Assembly: GCF_009697385.1 (NCBI RefSeq)
Contig: NZ_VUNL01000005.1
Location: forward strand, 62,001-126,000
Reading direction: 5' to 3'
Origin: Wylensekiella montiformis
GTDB taxonomy: Bacteria; Bacillota; Negativicutes; Selenomonadales; Selenomonadaceae
DNA: 64,000 nt
Shown here: positions 50,042 to 58,235 of the stretch, one piece after another
Position numbering within the stretch: the first letter of the stretch is position 1
Layout: every line of letters begins with the position of its first letter
Notes under the pieces: generated by a model
Databases searched by the model: none
What the model saw: only the letters and a program-made list of their open reading frames with translations
Told to the model about the DNA's origin: nothing
Program-made: the position numbers and the translations under genes

Positions 50042-51961
50042 TCAGCTGAGCTGACGGCCGGCGCCCGGGCCGTCGCCGGCTACAGCGACGCGGGCTTCGG
50101 CGAAGGTGCGCATGTCGTTGAGCATGTGCAGGGAGGCATCGACGAGCCCGAAGCCAAGGCAGGCGATGATGCCGCCGGGCAGGCTGGCCTTGGTCTGCAG
50201 CAGGGCAGGCTGGATGTGCAGGAGATAGGGACGCACGTCCGGGCAGAGCTGTTCGGTGTAGCGGGCGATGATTTCTGTGGCTTCGTCGTCCAGCAGGATG
50301 AAGCTGCTGTTGTGGGCGGCGGCGATGATGGCGCCGATTGCCGCGCTGATGGCCGGCTGCCAGACTTCCGGCGCATGGCGCAGAAAGGTGTCGGCGGGAT
50401 AGCGAAGGGTTCCGTCCGGATTCAGCAGGGCGCGGCGCAGCTGTTTGGCGGATGTGCCGAAGGGAAGATCCGGGTCGGGTTCGGTCAGGGCAAGGCCGAG
50501 AAGCGGGCAGGTGAGCGAGAGGTATTCGGCCTGTTCGCGGCCGAAGTCGAAGGCCGCGGACGGAGGCAGCCCTTCGCGCAGGTGCGCCATGGTGACTTCT
50601 GCGTCGGCATGGGCGGCGAAGGCAGCGGCAATCTGCGCGGACAGAGGGCTGGCGTGACGTCCGGTGAAGCAGAGCAGGGCGCGGTCCATGCCGTATTCCG
50701 GCTGTTCGTCGCCGATGATGCCTGCCAGCTCGACGGCGATCTGCTCCAGATAGCCGAGGCTGTATATGGGCTTGGAGAGGTTGTCGATGCGATGCTGGCA
50801 GCGCTCCATCGCCGGGTGGTCGAGGTCCTGCATGGTATGCAGATAGAAGTCGAAGGTTTTGTTGGTGATTTTGGCCGGGGTCTGGCTCATGTATTCCTGA
50901 TGAAAGGGGGCTTCGACCGGGTCGCGGGGCAGGCGGTCGAGTACGTCCCAGGCGGTGAGCATGGCTTCGAGCATGGGCGCGAGCAGTGAGGAACCGCAGG
51001 CTTCGCCGAGGCGCAGGTCCAGATTCATGAGCGGCTGGAGGCCCAGCTTGCGGAGGGTGTAGCGGTGGGATTTTTCCGTCCCCTGATGCGAGGCGATCAG
51101 ATAGCCGGTGCTGTAGGGGGACAGGGCCTGCGCGATCAGGGCGGCGGACCCGGTATTGGCGCCGTCGAGGATCACCGTGCAGCGGCGGGCGGCGGCGCCG
51201 AGGATCAGTCCGGTGATCGCGCCGAGTTCAAAGCCGCCTACTTTGGCCAGCACATCAAGGCCATCATGGGGATCCGGCTGATTGACGGTCAGGGCCTGCC
51301 GGACGATGCCGATTTTCTTTTTCAGGCGTTCGTCGGATATGTTTGTGCCGCGGCCGGTGACTTCTTCCGGGGAAAGGCCGCAGAATACCGCGGCGATACA
51401 GGCGCTGGAGCTGGTGTTGGCGATACCCATTTCGCCGGGGAGGATGCAGTCAAAGCCTTTTTCTATGGCCTGTGCGGCCAGTTCGATGCCGGTTTCGACC
51501 GCCTGACGGGCCTGCTCTCTGGTCATGGCGGGGCCGCGGGCGATATTTTTTGTTCCCGCGGCGATCCGGCGCCGGATGAGATCGGGGACGTCGCTGGTAT
51601 CAGCGGCTACGCCCATATCGACGACCATGAGCTCGGAGCCGCAGTAGTTGGAGAGGGCGTTGGCCGCGGCTCCGCGGCTGATGAGGTAGTTGCGCGTCAT
51701 TTGTACGGTGGTTTCCGGCGGGTAGGCGCTGACGCCTTCGGCGGCTACGCCGTGATCGCCGCAGCAGATGATGGTGCATTTTTCCGGAGGAGCCGGGTGG
51801 CGGCGTCCGGTGATGGCGATGTAGCGGAGCAGCAGACTGCGCAGGCGACCCAGTGTGTCCGCGTCGCCTTCCATGACGGAGTTCAGGCGGGCGCTGACCT
51901 CTTCAGCCGGTTCTTGCCGAACTGGTTCGATGGCTGCAATGGTTTGTTCGAGAAGCTTCAT
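50042..51961 (-). CDS. cobT: Tandem CobT-like phosphoribosyltransferase (ArsA-ArsB-type fusion)
   Basis: CobT activates the lower base of cobamides with nicotinate mononucleotide. This 639-residue protein is about twice the usual length (about 350). Residues 1 to about 350 form a CobT domain with CCGDHGVAAEGVSAYP near 78 and the catalytic Glu motif LDLRLGEACGSSL near 300. Residues about 365-639 look like a second, degenerate CobT: SKPIYSLGYLEQIAVELAGI matches the family's KPPGSLG start, CFTGRHASPLS replaces GDHG, and CLGFGLVDASLHMLNDMRTF ends without RLGEG. Sporomusa and Veillonella relatives use a two-gene heterodimer, ArsAB, to activate phenol or p-cresol; this looks like the two halves joined. 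The ATG overlaps the tex stop. Confidence 0.8.
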   Translation of the reverse strand: MKLLEQTIAAIEPVRQEPAEEVSARLNSVMEGDADTLGRLRSLLLRYIAITGRRHPAPPEKCTIICCGDHGVAAEGVSAYPPETTVQMTRNYLISRGAAANALSNYCGSELMVVDMGVAADTSDVPDLIRRRIAAGTKNIARGPAMTREQARQAVETGIELAAQAIEKGFDCILPGEMGIANTSSSACIAAVFCGLSPEEVTGRGTNISDERLKKKIGIVRQALTVNQPDPHDGLDVLAKVGGFELGAITGLILGAAARRCTVILDGANTGSAALIAQALSPYSTGYLIASHQGTEKSHRYTLRKLGLQPLMNLDLRLGEACGSSLLAPMLEAMLTAWDVLDRLPRDPVEAPFHQEYMSQTPAKITNKTFDFYLHTMQDLDHPAMERCQHRIDNLSKPIYSLGYLEQIAVELAGIIGDEQPEYGMDRALLCFTGRHASPLSAQIAAAFAAHADAEVTMAHLREGLPPSAAFDFGREQAEYLSLTCPLLGLALTEPDPDLPFGTSAKQLRRALLNPDGTLRYPADTFLRHAPEVWQPAISAAIGAIIAAAHNSSFILLDDEATEIIARYTEQLCPDVRPYLLHIQPALLQTKASLPGGIIACLGFGLVDASLHMLNDMRTFAEARVAVAGDGPGAGRQLS

Positions 51962-54147
51962 CCGATTTGCGCCTCCTTCGGGAGCTGTTTGAGGGAAAGG
52001 CCGATGCGGCCGCGCTGTTCGTCGACGCTGATGACCATGACGTTCAGGATATCGCCGACGGAGAGGACATCCAGCGGATGCTTGACGCGCTTCTGGCTGA
52101 GCTCGGAGATGTGGATGAGGCCGGCTGTTTTGATGCCGATGTCGACAAAGGCGCCGAAATCGGTGATGTTGCGCACGGTGCCGCGCAGGATGGTGCCGGG
52201 CCGGATATCGGAGAGTTTGACAATGGCCTGACGGGTCAGCGGGGCGGGCAGGTCTTCGCGCGGGTCGCGGCCCGGTCGGATCAGTGCGTCGAGAATGTCG
52301 CGAATGGTCGGTTCGCCTGCGTTCATTTCCTGAGCGAGCCGGGCCGTGTCCACGAGCCGGCATTTTGCAGCGAGCAGGGTCAGCTGTTCTTTGTCGTTGA
52401 GGTCACTGGGCGTGAAGCCGAGGCGGCTGAGGATTTTTTCGGCCAGCTCATAGGATTCCGGATGGACGGAGGTGTTGTCGAGCGGCGTCTTTCCGCCGTG
52501 GATGCGCAGGAATCCGGCGCACTGTGTATAGGCGGCGGGCCCGAGGCGCGGGACCTTTAGCAGCTGGCGGCGGCTGGTGAATATGCCGTTTTCGTTGCGG
52601 TAAGCGACGATGTTTTTGGCGATGGCCGCGTTGATGCCTGCGATGTGGCGCAGCAGTGCGCCGGAGGCCGTGTTGAGGTCGATGCCGACATGGTTGACGG
52701 CGCTTTCTACGGTGGCGTCGAGGGTATGCGTCAGTTCCTTTTGGTTGACATCATGCTGGTATTGCCCGACGCCGATGGCCTGCGGGTCGATTTTCACGAG
52801 TTCGGCCAAAGGATCCTGAACGCGGCGGGCGATGGAGACGGCACCGCGTATGGTGACATCGTAGTCAGGCAGTTCTTCTTTCGCCAGCGCGGAGGCGGAG
52901 TAGACGGAGGCTCCGGCTTCGTTTGTGATCAGGTAGTGAACCTGTTCCAGATGGTTTTGCCGGATGAGATTGGCGGCGAACTGCTCGGTCTCATAGGAAG
53001 CGGTGCCATTGCCGATGGAGAGCAGGGTGACGTGGTGCTTTCGGATGAGCGAGAGGACTTTCCGGGCGGATTCTTCGCGTTCGGCGTCGCTCTTTGTGAG
53101 CTGCAGGACACCGTGGTCGATGACGTGTCCCGTCGCGTCGACGACGGCCATCTTGCAGCCGGTCCGGTAGCCCGGATCCAGTCCCATGACAGTCTGGCCG
53201 GCCAGCGGGGCCTGCAGAAGGAGCTGGCGCAGGTTGGCGCCGAAGACGCGGATGGCCTGCGCTTCGGCCTCCTCGGTGAGTCTGGCGCGAATCTCACGCT
53301 CCAGCGCCGGGAAGAGCAGACGCTTGTAGCCGTCGGCGACGGCGTCGCGCAGAAGGCTTTCCCAGATGGAACTGCCGCGGCGGATGTGACGGAGGATGCG
53401 CTCGCAGTTGTCCTCGTGATCCGCGGTGAGACGGACCTTGAGACAGCCTTTTTTTTCGCCGCGGTTGATGGCGAGGATGCGGTGGGACGGCAGGGTGTGA
53501 ACCAGCTCTTCGTAGCCGTCATACATTTCAAAGGTTTGCGCGTTCTCAGCGTCCCGGCAGAGTTCGGTGCAGAGGTGTCCGTTGTTCCAGATGCGGCGGC
53601 GCATCTGCTGGCGCAGAGCGGCATCCTCCATGACGGTTTCAGCGACGATGTCCATCGCACCGGCAAGCGCATCTTCCGCGGTATGAATTTCCTTTTCAGG
53701 GCAGATAAAGCGCTGCGCGGCGTCTTCCGGGGAGCCGGTTTTCTGCTGCTGAAGCAGCATGGCATTGGCCAGCGGTTCGAGCCCGCGTTCCCGGGCGATT
53801 TGGGCGCGGGTGCGTTTTTTCTGCTTATAGGGAAGGTAAAGATCTTCCAGATCCTGCAGGCGGGCGGCCTTTTCGATCGAGGTGCGCAGTGTGTCGGTCA
53901 GTTTGCCCTGTTCTTCGATTTTTGCAAGGATTTCTTCCTGCCGTTTGACGAGACTGCGCAAATAGGTCAGCCGTTCTTCCAGCAGGCGGAGCTGTTCGTC
54001 TTCGAGCGAGCCGGTCGCTTCTTTGCGGTAACGGGCGATGAAGGGAACGGTATTGCCTGTGTCCAAGAGTTCGATGGCAGCTTCGGCCTGTTTCGGGCGG
54101 ATGTGCAGTTCTTTGGCGAGTGCGGCGGGAATTTCTTTCGTGAGCAT
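51958..54147 (-). CDS. tex: Tex transcription accessory / RNA-binding protein
   Basis: A 729-residue Tex homologue: N-terminal helical domain (KQAEAAIELLDTGNTVPFIA, RYRKEATGSLEDEQL), the YqgF/RuvC-like domain with VMGLDPGYRTGCKMAVVD near 325, the helix-hairpin-helix region (LNTASGALLRHIAGINAAIA near 495) and the C-terminal S1 domain (PGTILRGTVRNITDFGAFVD near 645). It binds nucleic acids and affects transcription. Start 54147 is preferred because an upstream ATG at 54183 overlaps the -10 element. The cobT-like gene is coupled through an ATGA overlap. Confidence 0.92.
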   Translation of the reverse strand: MLTKEIPAALAKELHIRPKQAEAAIELLDTGNTVPFIARYRKEATGSLEDEQLRLLEERLTYLRSLVKRQEEILAKIEEQGKLTDTLRTSIEKAARLQDLEDLYLPYKQKKRTRAQIARERGLEPLANAMLLQQQKTGSPEDAAQRFICPEKEIHTAEDALAGAMDIVAETVMEDAALRQQMRRRIWNNGHLCTELCRDAENAQTFEMYDGYEELVHTLPSHRILAINRGEKKGCLKVRLTADHEDNCERILRHIRRGSSIWESLLRDAVADGYKRLLFPALEREIRARLTEEAEAQAIRVFGANLRQLLLQAPLAGQTVMGLDPGYRTGCKMAVVDATGHVIDHGVLQLTKSDAEREESARKVLSLIRKHHVTLLSIGNGTASYETEQFAANLIRQNHLEQVHYLITNEAGASVYSASALAKEELPDYDVTIRGAVSIARRVQDPLAELVKIDPQAIGVGQYQHDVNQKELTHTLDATVESAVNHVGIDLNTASGALLRHIAGINAAIAKNIVAYRNENGIFTSRRQLLKVPRLGPAAYTQCAGFLRIHGGKTPLDNTSVHPESYELAEKILSRLGFTPSDLNDKEQLTLLAAKCRLVDTARLAQEMNAGEPTIRDILDALIRPGRDPREDLPAPLTRQAIVKLSDIRPGTILRGTVRNITDFGAFVDIGIKTAGLIHISELSQKRVKHPLDVLSVGDILNVMVISVDEQRGRIGLSLKQLPKEAQIG

Positions 54148-54181
54148 ATGGTATACCAGCTTTCTTCGTATTTTGTTTTCC

Positions 54182-54190
54182 ATTATAGCA
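54182..54190 (-). promoter_or_regulatory. Extended -10 promoter of tex-cobT
   Basis: On the minus strand TGCTATAAT (54190-54182), 35 bases before the tex ATG. It shows that transcription starts inside the apparent longer reading frame. Confidence 0.6.
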
Positions 54191-54279
54191 TATGAAAAGA
54201 GGATATGCCTGTCCGGGAAGGGTTTTGCCAGACAGATGTCGAAATCATACGCCATGAGAATCCGAAAAGGGGTGGAGCA

Positions 54280-55887
54280 ATGAAAGGCATCAAGAGCATC
54301 GCGGTGGCTGTGTGCATGGCCCTGCTGGGATGGTTTGCGTTTTCGGCCGGCAGCGTATCGGCTGCCGCAAAGGGAAAGCTGCTGTTTATTCCGCATGATA
54401 ACCGGCCGATCTCAGGGGAGGAGAGCGCCGATGTTGTCCGGGCGATGGGGTATGAGGTAATTATGCCGCCGCAGGAGCTGTTAAGTGGCGGCACGGAAAA
54501 GCCGGGGCGGCCGGATGCGCTGTGGGCATGGGCGCGGGAGCATGTCCGCGGAGCGCAGGCGGCGGTGATTTCGTCCGATGCGATGATCTATGGAGGACTG
54601 GTTCCGTCCCGCAAGCATGAGATACCGGAGCAGGTTTTGAGCGGCCGTGCCGCTCAGTTTGCCCGGCTGCGGCAGGAAAATCCGGGAATGAGGCTGTATG
54701 CGTTCGGGTCGCTGATGCGGACGCCGGTCAACGGGGCGGCTGCCGGACAGGAGGAGCCGCCGTACTATCAGGAATACGGGGCCGATCTTTTCCGCGTTTC
54801 TGCGCTGGAGGACAAGGCGGAAACGGTGGGACTGGATGCGGAAGAAAAACAGGAGCTGGCGCGGCGCAGGCAGGCTGTACCGGCGGACGTCCGGCAGGAT
54901 TGGCTGGCGCGGCGCGATAAGAATCTGTCGGTCAGCCGCCGGATGATCGATCTCACGCGGCAGGGAGTGTTCAGCTATTTCGTCATCGGCAAGGACGACA
55001 ATGCTCCGTTGTCGCAGACGCATCGCGAGGGGCGCATGTTGGAGCAGTATGCAGCCGGCCTGCCTGAGACAAAGTTTCAGCTGCAGACGGGGATCGATGA
55101 ATTCGGCGTTCTGCTGCTGAGTCGGGCGGTTAATGATATCGAGCGCCAGATTCCGTTCCTGTATGTCCGGTATAACGAAGGCACGGGGGCCGATACGGTG
55201 CCGAGCTATTCGGACAGCCGCATTGGCGCATCGGTCCGGGCTGCCGTGCTGGCTGCCGGAGGGATGCTGGTGCGCAGCCCGGAGCGGGCGGATCTGGTGA
55301 TGCTGGTCAATACGAACAAGGATGGCCGGACGGGAGAGGCCAATGTGATTTCTCCTTCCGAGGGAACACTGCTCAACGATGGCCAGGACCGGGCGGCGAC
55401 GCGCGCTTTTGTCCGCATGGTGAAACGCTATGCGGAGGCTGGCCGGCCTGTCGGCATTGCGGATATTGCGTTTGCCAACGGGGCGGACAATGCGCTCATG
55501 CGCCATCTGCGCGATGAGGGGCTGCTTTATCGCATTCGGTCTTATGCCGGATGGAATACGGCGACGAACAGCACCGGTTTTGCGATCGGCATGGGCCTTT
55601 TGAGTACCCGCATGAGCGATGAGGCCTGCGACCGCCTGCTGACGCGGCGCTATCTGGAAGATTGGGGCTATCAGGCCAACGTCCGGACCGGATTGGCCGC
55701 CGATCTGGCCCAGTTCCGCCGGCCGGATGTTTATGCCAATCCCGGGTCGTACGAGACGGGCATCACTGCGCGCATCACCAGCCGGATGAGACAGTTCGCC
55801 GCGCGCAATCTTCCTCCGTATTCCGGACTGGACACGCTGCGGGCTGTCCTGCCCTGGCATCGTTTGTTTGAGGTAGATTTTCACTGA
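54280..55887 (+). CDS. Secreted DUF4127 family protein
   Basis: A 535-residue protein with a signal peptide (MKGIKSIAVAVCMALLGWFA..., cleavage near SAAAKG) and the DUF4127 pattern: LLFIPHDNRPISGEESADVV at the mature N-terminus, AVISSDAMIYGGLVPSRKHE near 105, FVIGKDDNAPLSQTHREGRM near 235, DEFGVLLLSRAVND and IADIAFANGADNALMRHLRD near 395. Function is not known; conserved Asp, His and Asn suggest a periplasmic enzyme. AGGGG 7 bases before the ATG. Divergent from tex. Confidence 0.83.
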   Translation: MKGIKSIAVAVCMALLGWFAFSAGSVSAAAKGKLLFIPHDNRPISGEESADVVRAMGYEVIMPPQELLSGGTEKPGRPDALWAWAREHVRGAQAAVISSDAMIYGGLVPSRKHEIPEQVLSGRAAQFARLRQENPGMRLYAFGSLMRTPVNGAAAGQEEPPYYQEYGADLFRVSALEDKAETVGLDAEEKQELARRRQAVPADVRQDWLARRDKNLSVSRRMIDLTRQGVFSYFVIGKDDNAPLSQTHREGRMLEQYAAGLPETKFQLQTGIDEFGVLLLSRAVNDIERQIPFLYVRYNEGTGADTVPSYSDSRIGASVRAAVLAAGGMLVRSPERADLVMLVNTNKDGRTGEANVISPSEGTLLNDGQDRAATRAFVRMVKRYAEAGRPVGIADIAFANGADNALMRHLRDEGLLYRIRSYAGWNTATNSTGFAIGMGLLSTRMSDEACDRLLTRRYLEDWGYQANVRTGLAADLAQFRRPDVYANPGSYETGITARITSRMRQFAARNLPPYSGLDTLRAVLPWHRLFEVDFH

Positions 55888-55907
55888 GAAATTCCGGTGC
55901 GAAAAAT

Positions 55908-55968
55908 ACGCTGCCCCCGGATAGAGCCACGATCGTTTTTGGCTTTATCCGGGGGCAGCGTTTTGTTT
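55908..55968 (+). terminator. Bidirectional terminator between the DUF4127 gene and ohrR
   Basis: ACGCTGCCCCCGGATA (55908-55923) pairs with TATCCGGGGGCAGCGT (55946-55961), with an inner AGCC/GGCT step, then TTTTGTTT. On the minus strand the AAAAA at 55902-55906 serves ohrR. Confidence 0.9.
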
Positions 55969-56416
55969 AGCGCAGGCATTCTAAGATTTTGTAGAGCTGT
56001 GCTTTCATGGTGTCGATTTCTTCCTGAGAAAACAGGACGCCTTCCTTCGCGAGGTGGCAGCCCATCTGTTCCGGCACGGCTTTTGCCCGTTCCTTGAGCG
56101 CCAGTCCGGCATCCGTAAGGATCGCATGGACGACGCGCTCGTCTTCCGCGCTGCGCTGGCGCTTAATGTATCCGAGATGTTCGAGCTTTTTGAGAACCGG
56201 GGTCAGCGTACCGGAGTCGAGGTAGAGACGTTGTCCGAGGTCGCGGACGGACAGCTCTTTCTTTTCCCAAAGAACCATCATGGTCACATATTGCGTATAG
56301 GTCAGGCCGATGGCCTTGAGAAACGGATGATAAGCCGCCACGATCTTCCGGGCGCAGGCGTAAATGGGAAAGCAAAGCTGCTTATCGAGCAGCAGCAAAT
56401 CGTCTTCGTTTGTCAT
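55967..56416 (-). CDS. ohrR: OhrR-like MarR family peroxide sensor/repressor
   Basis: A 149-residue winged-helix regulator. LDKQLCFPIYACARKI at about 10-25 carries the reactive Cys15 typical of OhrR, with Tyr at YTQY near 40; the wing region reads LGYIKRQRSAEDERVVHAIL. OhrR represses organic hydroperoxide resistance genes and is released when the Cys is oxidised. No ohr peroxidase gene is adjacent, so its target may be itself and a remote gene. GGAAGGA upstream of the ATG. Confidence 0.85.
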   Translation of the reverse strand: MTNEDDLLLLDKQLCFPIYACARKIVAAYHPFLKAIGLTYTQYVTMMVLWEKKELSVRDLGQRLYLDSGTLTPVLKKLEHLGYIKRQRSAEDERVVHAILTDAGLALKERAKAVPEQMGCHLAKEGVLFSQEEIDTMKAQLYKILECLR

Positions 56417-56480
56417 AGCAGGATTCCTTCCTTTTTTATTGTGCGGATACTGTTCTGATTCGTATCCTGCGTATGATTCT

Positions 56481-56508
56481 ATTGTATCAGATTTTTCTCA
56501 TCATGCAA
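56481..56508 (-). promoter_or_regulatory. Promoter of ohrR
   Basis: On the minus strand -35 TTGCAT (56508-56503), 16-base spacer, -10 TACAAT (56486-56481) preceded by TGA. Confidence 0.7.
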
Positions 56509-56512
56509 ATAT

Positions 56513-56526
56513 AATTTTTAAAAATT
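56513..56526. promoter_or_regulatory. Candidate OhrR operator
   Basis: A perfect 14-base palindrome AATTTTTAAAAATT lies 4 bases upstream of the ohrR -35. AT-rich dyads are usual for MarR-family operators. Assignment is by position only. Confidence 0.4.
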
Positions 56527-56636
56527 CAATTTAACAAAATACAATGACTCAGCTCTTCGCCGTGAATAAGAAAGCAGCAGAGATGGGGCTTCATCTTCAT
56601 ACGGAGATGAAATGCTCGCAAATCCGCATCCAGACG

Positions 56637-56672
56637 AAAAAACAGCCACCCGTGCGGGTGGCTGTTTTGTTT
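56637..56672 (-). terminator. Terminator of metNIQ
   Basis: A 10-bp perfect stem CAGCCACCCG/CGGGTGGCTG (56643-56664) with a 2-base loop; on the minus strand followed by six T (56642-56637). Also TTTTGTTT on the plus side. A short frame crossing it (56544-56750) is not a gene. Confidence 0.88.
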
Positions 56673-56689
56673 GAGGCGTTGCTTCCGGA

Positions 56690-57532
56690 TCAGAATGCCG
56701 GAACGACGGCGCCTTTGTATTTTTCCGTAATGAAATCTTTGATTTCCTGACTTTTGAGCGCTTTGATGAGCGCCTGAATTTCCGGACGGTTTTCGTCGCC
56801 GGCGCGTACGGCGATGATGTTGACGTACGGGCTGGTGCTGTCTTCGATGAACAGCGCGTCTTTGGTCGGGTCAAGGTTTACCTGCATGGCGAAATTGGAG
56901 TTGATGATCGCCGCATCGACGTCGTCCAGCGTGCGCGGAACCTGAGCGGCTTCGACTTCCTGGAATTTGAAGTTGTGCGGATTTTCCGTGACGTCCTGAA
57001 TGGTCGCTTTTTCCGCTACGCCGTCTTTGAGCGTCAGCAGGCCGGCTTTCTGCAGCAGGAGCAGAGCGCGTCCGCCGTTCGTCGGGTCATTCGGGATGGC
57101 GATGGATGCGCCGTCCTTGAGTTCCTTGAGGTCCTTGACCTTCCGGGAGTAGATGCCCATCGGTTCGATGTGGATGCCGGCGGCATTGACCAGTTTTACT
57201 TCCTTGTGTTCGTCGATGAAGTTTTTGAGATACGGCTCATGCTGAAAATAGTTGGCGTCGAGTTCCTTGTCGTTGAGGGCAAGGTTCGGCTGGACGTAGT
57301 CGTTGAATTCTACGATGTCCAGCTTGATGCCTTCTTTTTCGAGCAGCGGTTTGGCCGCTTCGAGAATCTCCGCGTGCGGCACCGAGGTCGCGCCCACTTT
57401 CAGCGTTTTCATGCCGGATGCGTTCTGGGCCACGGCGCTTGTACCCGAGGACTGGGACTGGGTGCCGCCGCAGCCGGCCAGCGCGAGGCAGGCGACGGAC
57501 AGGGCGGCGATGAGAGCAGATACTTTTTTCAT
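56690..57532 (-). CDS. metQ: Methionine ABC transporter substrate-binding lipoprotein
   Basis: A 280-residue NlpA-family lipoprotein. The signal peptide ends in LALAGCGG, a lipobox with the acylated Cys near residue 21. Mature-domain motifs: LKVGATSVPHAEILEAAKPL, KLDIVEFNDYVQPNLALNDK, DANYFQHEPYLKNF, SIAIPNDPTNGGRALLLLQK, and DAAIINSNFAMQ. It binds D- or L-methionine in the periplasm. Third gene of metNIQ. Confidence 0.93.
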   Translation of the reverse strand: MKKVSALIAALSVACLALAGCGGTQSQSSGTSAVAQNASGMKTLKVGATSVPHAEILEAAKPLLEKEGIKLDIVEFNDYVQPNLALNDKELDANYFQHEPYLKNFIDEHKEVKLVNAAGIHIEPMGIYSRKVKDLKELKDGASIAIPNDPTNGGRALLLLQKAGLLTLKDGVAEKATIQDVTENPHNFKFQEVEAAQVPRTLDDVDAAIINSNFAMQVNLDPTKDALFIEDSTSPYVNIIAVRAGDENRPEIQALIKALKSQEIKDFITEKYKGAVVPAF

Positions 57533-57581
57533 AGAGAAAAACCTCCTTTTAATAGCTGCGCTTTCCTGTTCGGAAGAGCGG

Positions 57582-58235
57582 TTATTTGCGGTCCAGTTTT
57601 CGTGCCAGCATGTTGCCGATAAATTGGACGGCTTGTACGAGAATGATCAGGATAATGACGGTGGCCAGCATGACGTCCGGACGGAACCGCTGGTAACCGT
57701 AGCGGATGGCCAGATCGCCGAGGCCGCCGCCGCCGATGGCTCCGGCCATTGCGGATTCGCCGACAAGGCTGATGATGACCGTGGTGAGCTGGGCGACGAT
57801 CCCGGACAGGGCTTCGGGCAGAAGCACGCGGCGGATGATCTGCAGCGGCGTGGCGCCCATGGCGAGCGCCGCTTCGACCAGACCGTAGGGGACTTCCTTC
57901 AGCGAGGTTTCGACCTGACGGCCGATGAACGGGATGGAAGCGAGGATCAGCGGCACCATGGCCGCGGTCGTCCCGATCGCGCTGCCGACGATGGCGCGCG
58001 TCAGCGGGATGATGGCGACCATGAGGATGATGAACGGGATGGAACGGATCGCGTTGACGACGGCGCCGAGAATCCGGTTCCAGACCGGGGCCTCGAGAAT
58101 CTGCCCGCGTCCTGTGGTGTGCAGCAGGACGCCGAGCGGGATGCCGATGGCCGAGGCGATGACCATGGAGACGGCGACCATATAGACGGTTTCGCCGAGC
58201 GCTTTAGACAGCAGTGGAATCATGTCGCTTGACAT
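57582..58235 (-). CDS. metI: Methionine ABC transporter permease
   Basis: A 217-residue inner-membrane permease with five hydrophobic segments and the MetI-type coupling motif EAALAMGATPLQIIRRVLLP near 128. VYMVAVSMVIASAIGIPLGV near 17 and SLVGESAMAGAIGGGGLGDL near 172 are typical. It overlaps metN by 32 bases at the chosen ATG; GGAGG lies before it. Confidence 0.93.
   Translation of the reverse strand: MSSDMIPLLSKALGETVYMVAVSMVIASAIGIPLGVLLHTTGRGQILEAPVWNRILGAVVNAIRSIPFIILMVAIIPLTRAIVGSAIGTTAAMVPLILASIPFIGRQVETSLKEVPYGLVEAALAMGATPLQIIRRVLLPEALSGIVAQLTTVIISLVGESAMAGAIGGGGLGDLAIRYGYQRFRPDVMLATVIILIILVQAVQFIGNMLARKLDRK

Noticed and set aside
50042-52363. A 773-residue minus-strand frame joining cobT to 134 upstream residues
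   Set aside because: The N-terminal part is the antisense-frame shadow of tex (Arg/Pro/His-rich, no conservation). The ATG at 51961 with AAGGAGG is the real start.
56544-56750. A 68-residue plus-strand frame between ohrR and metQ
   Set aside because: It runs through the metNIQ terminator and into the metQ 3' end on the opposite strand, with no ribosome site.
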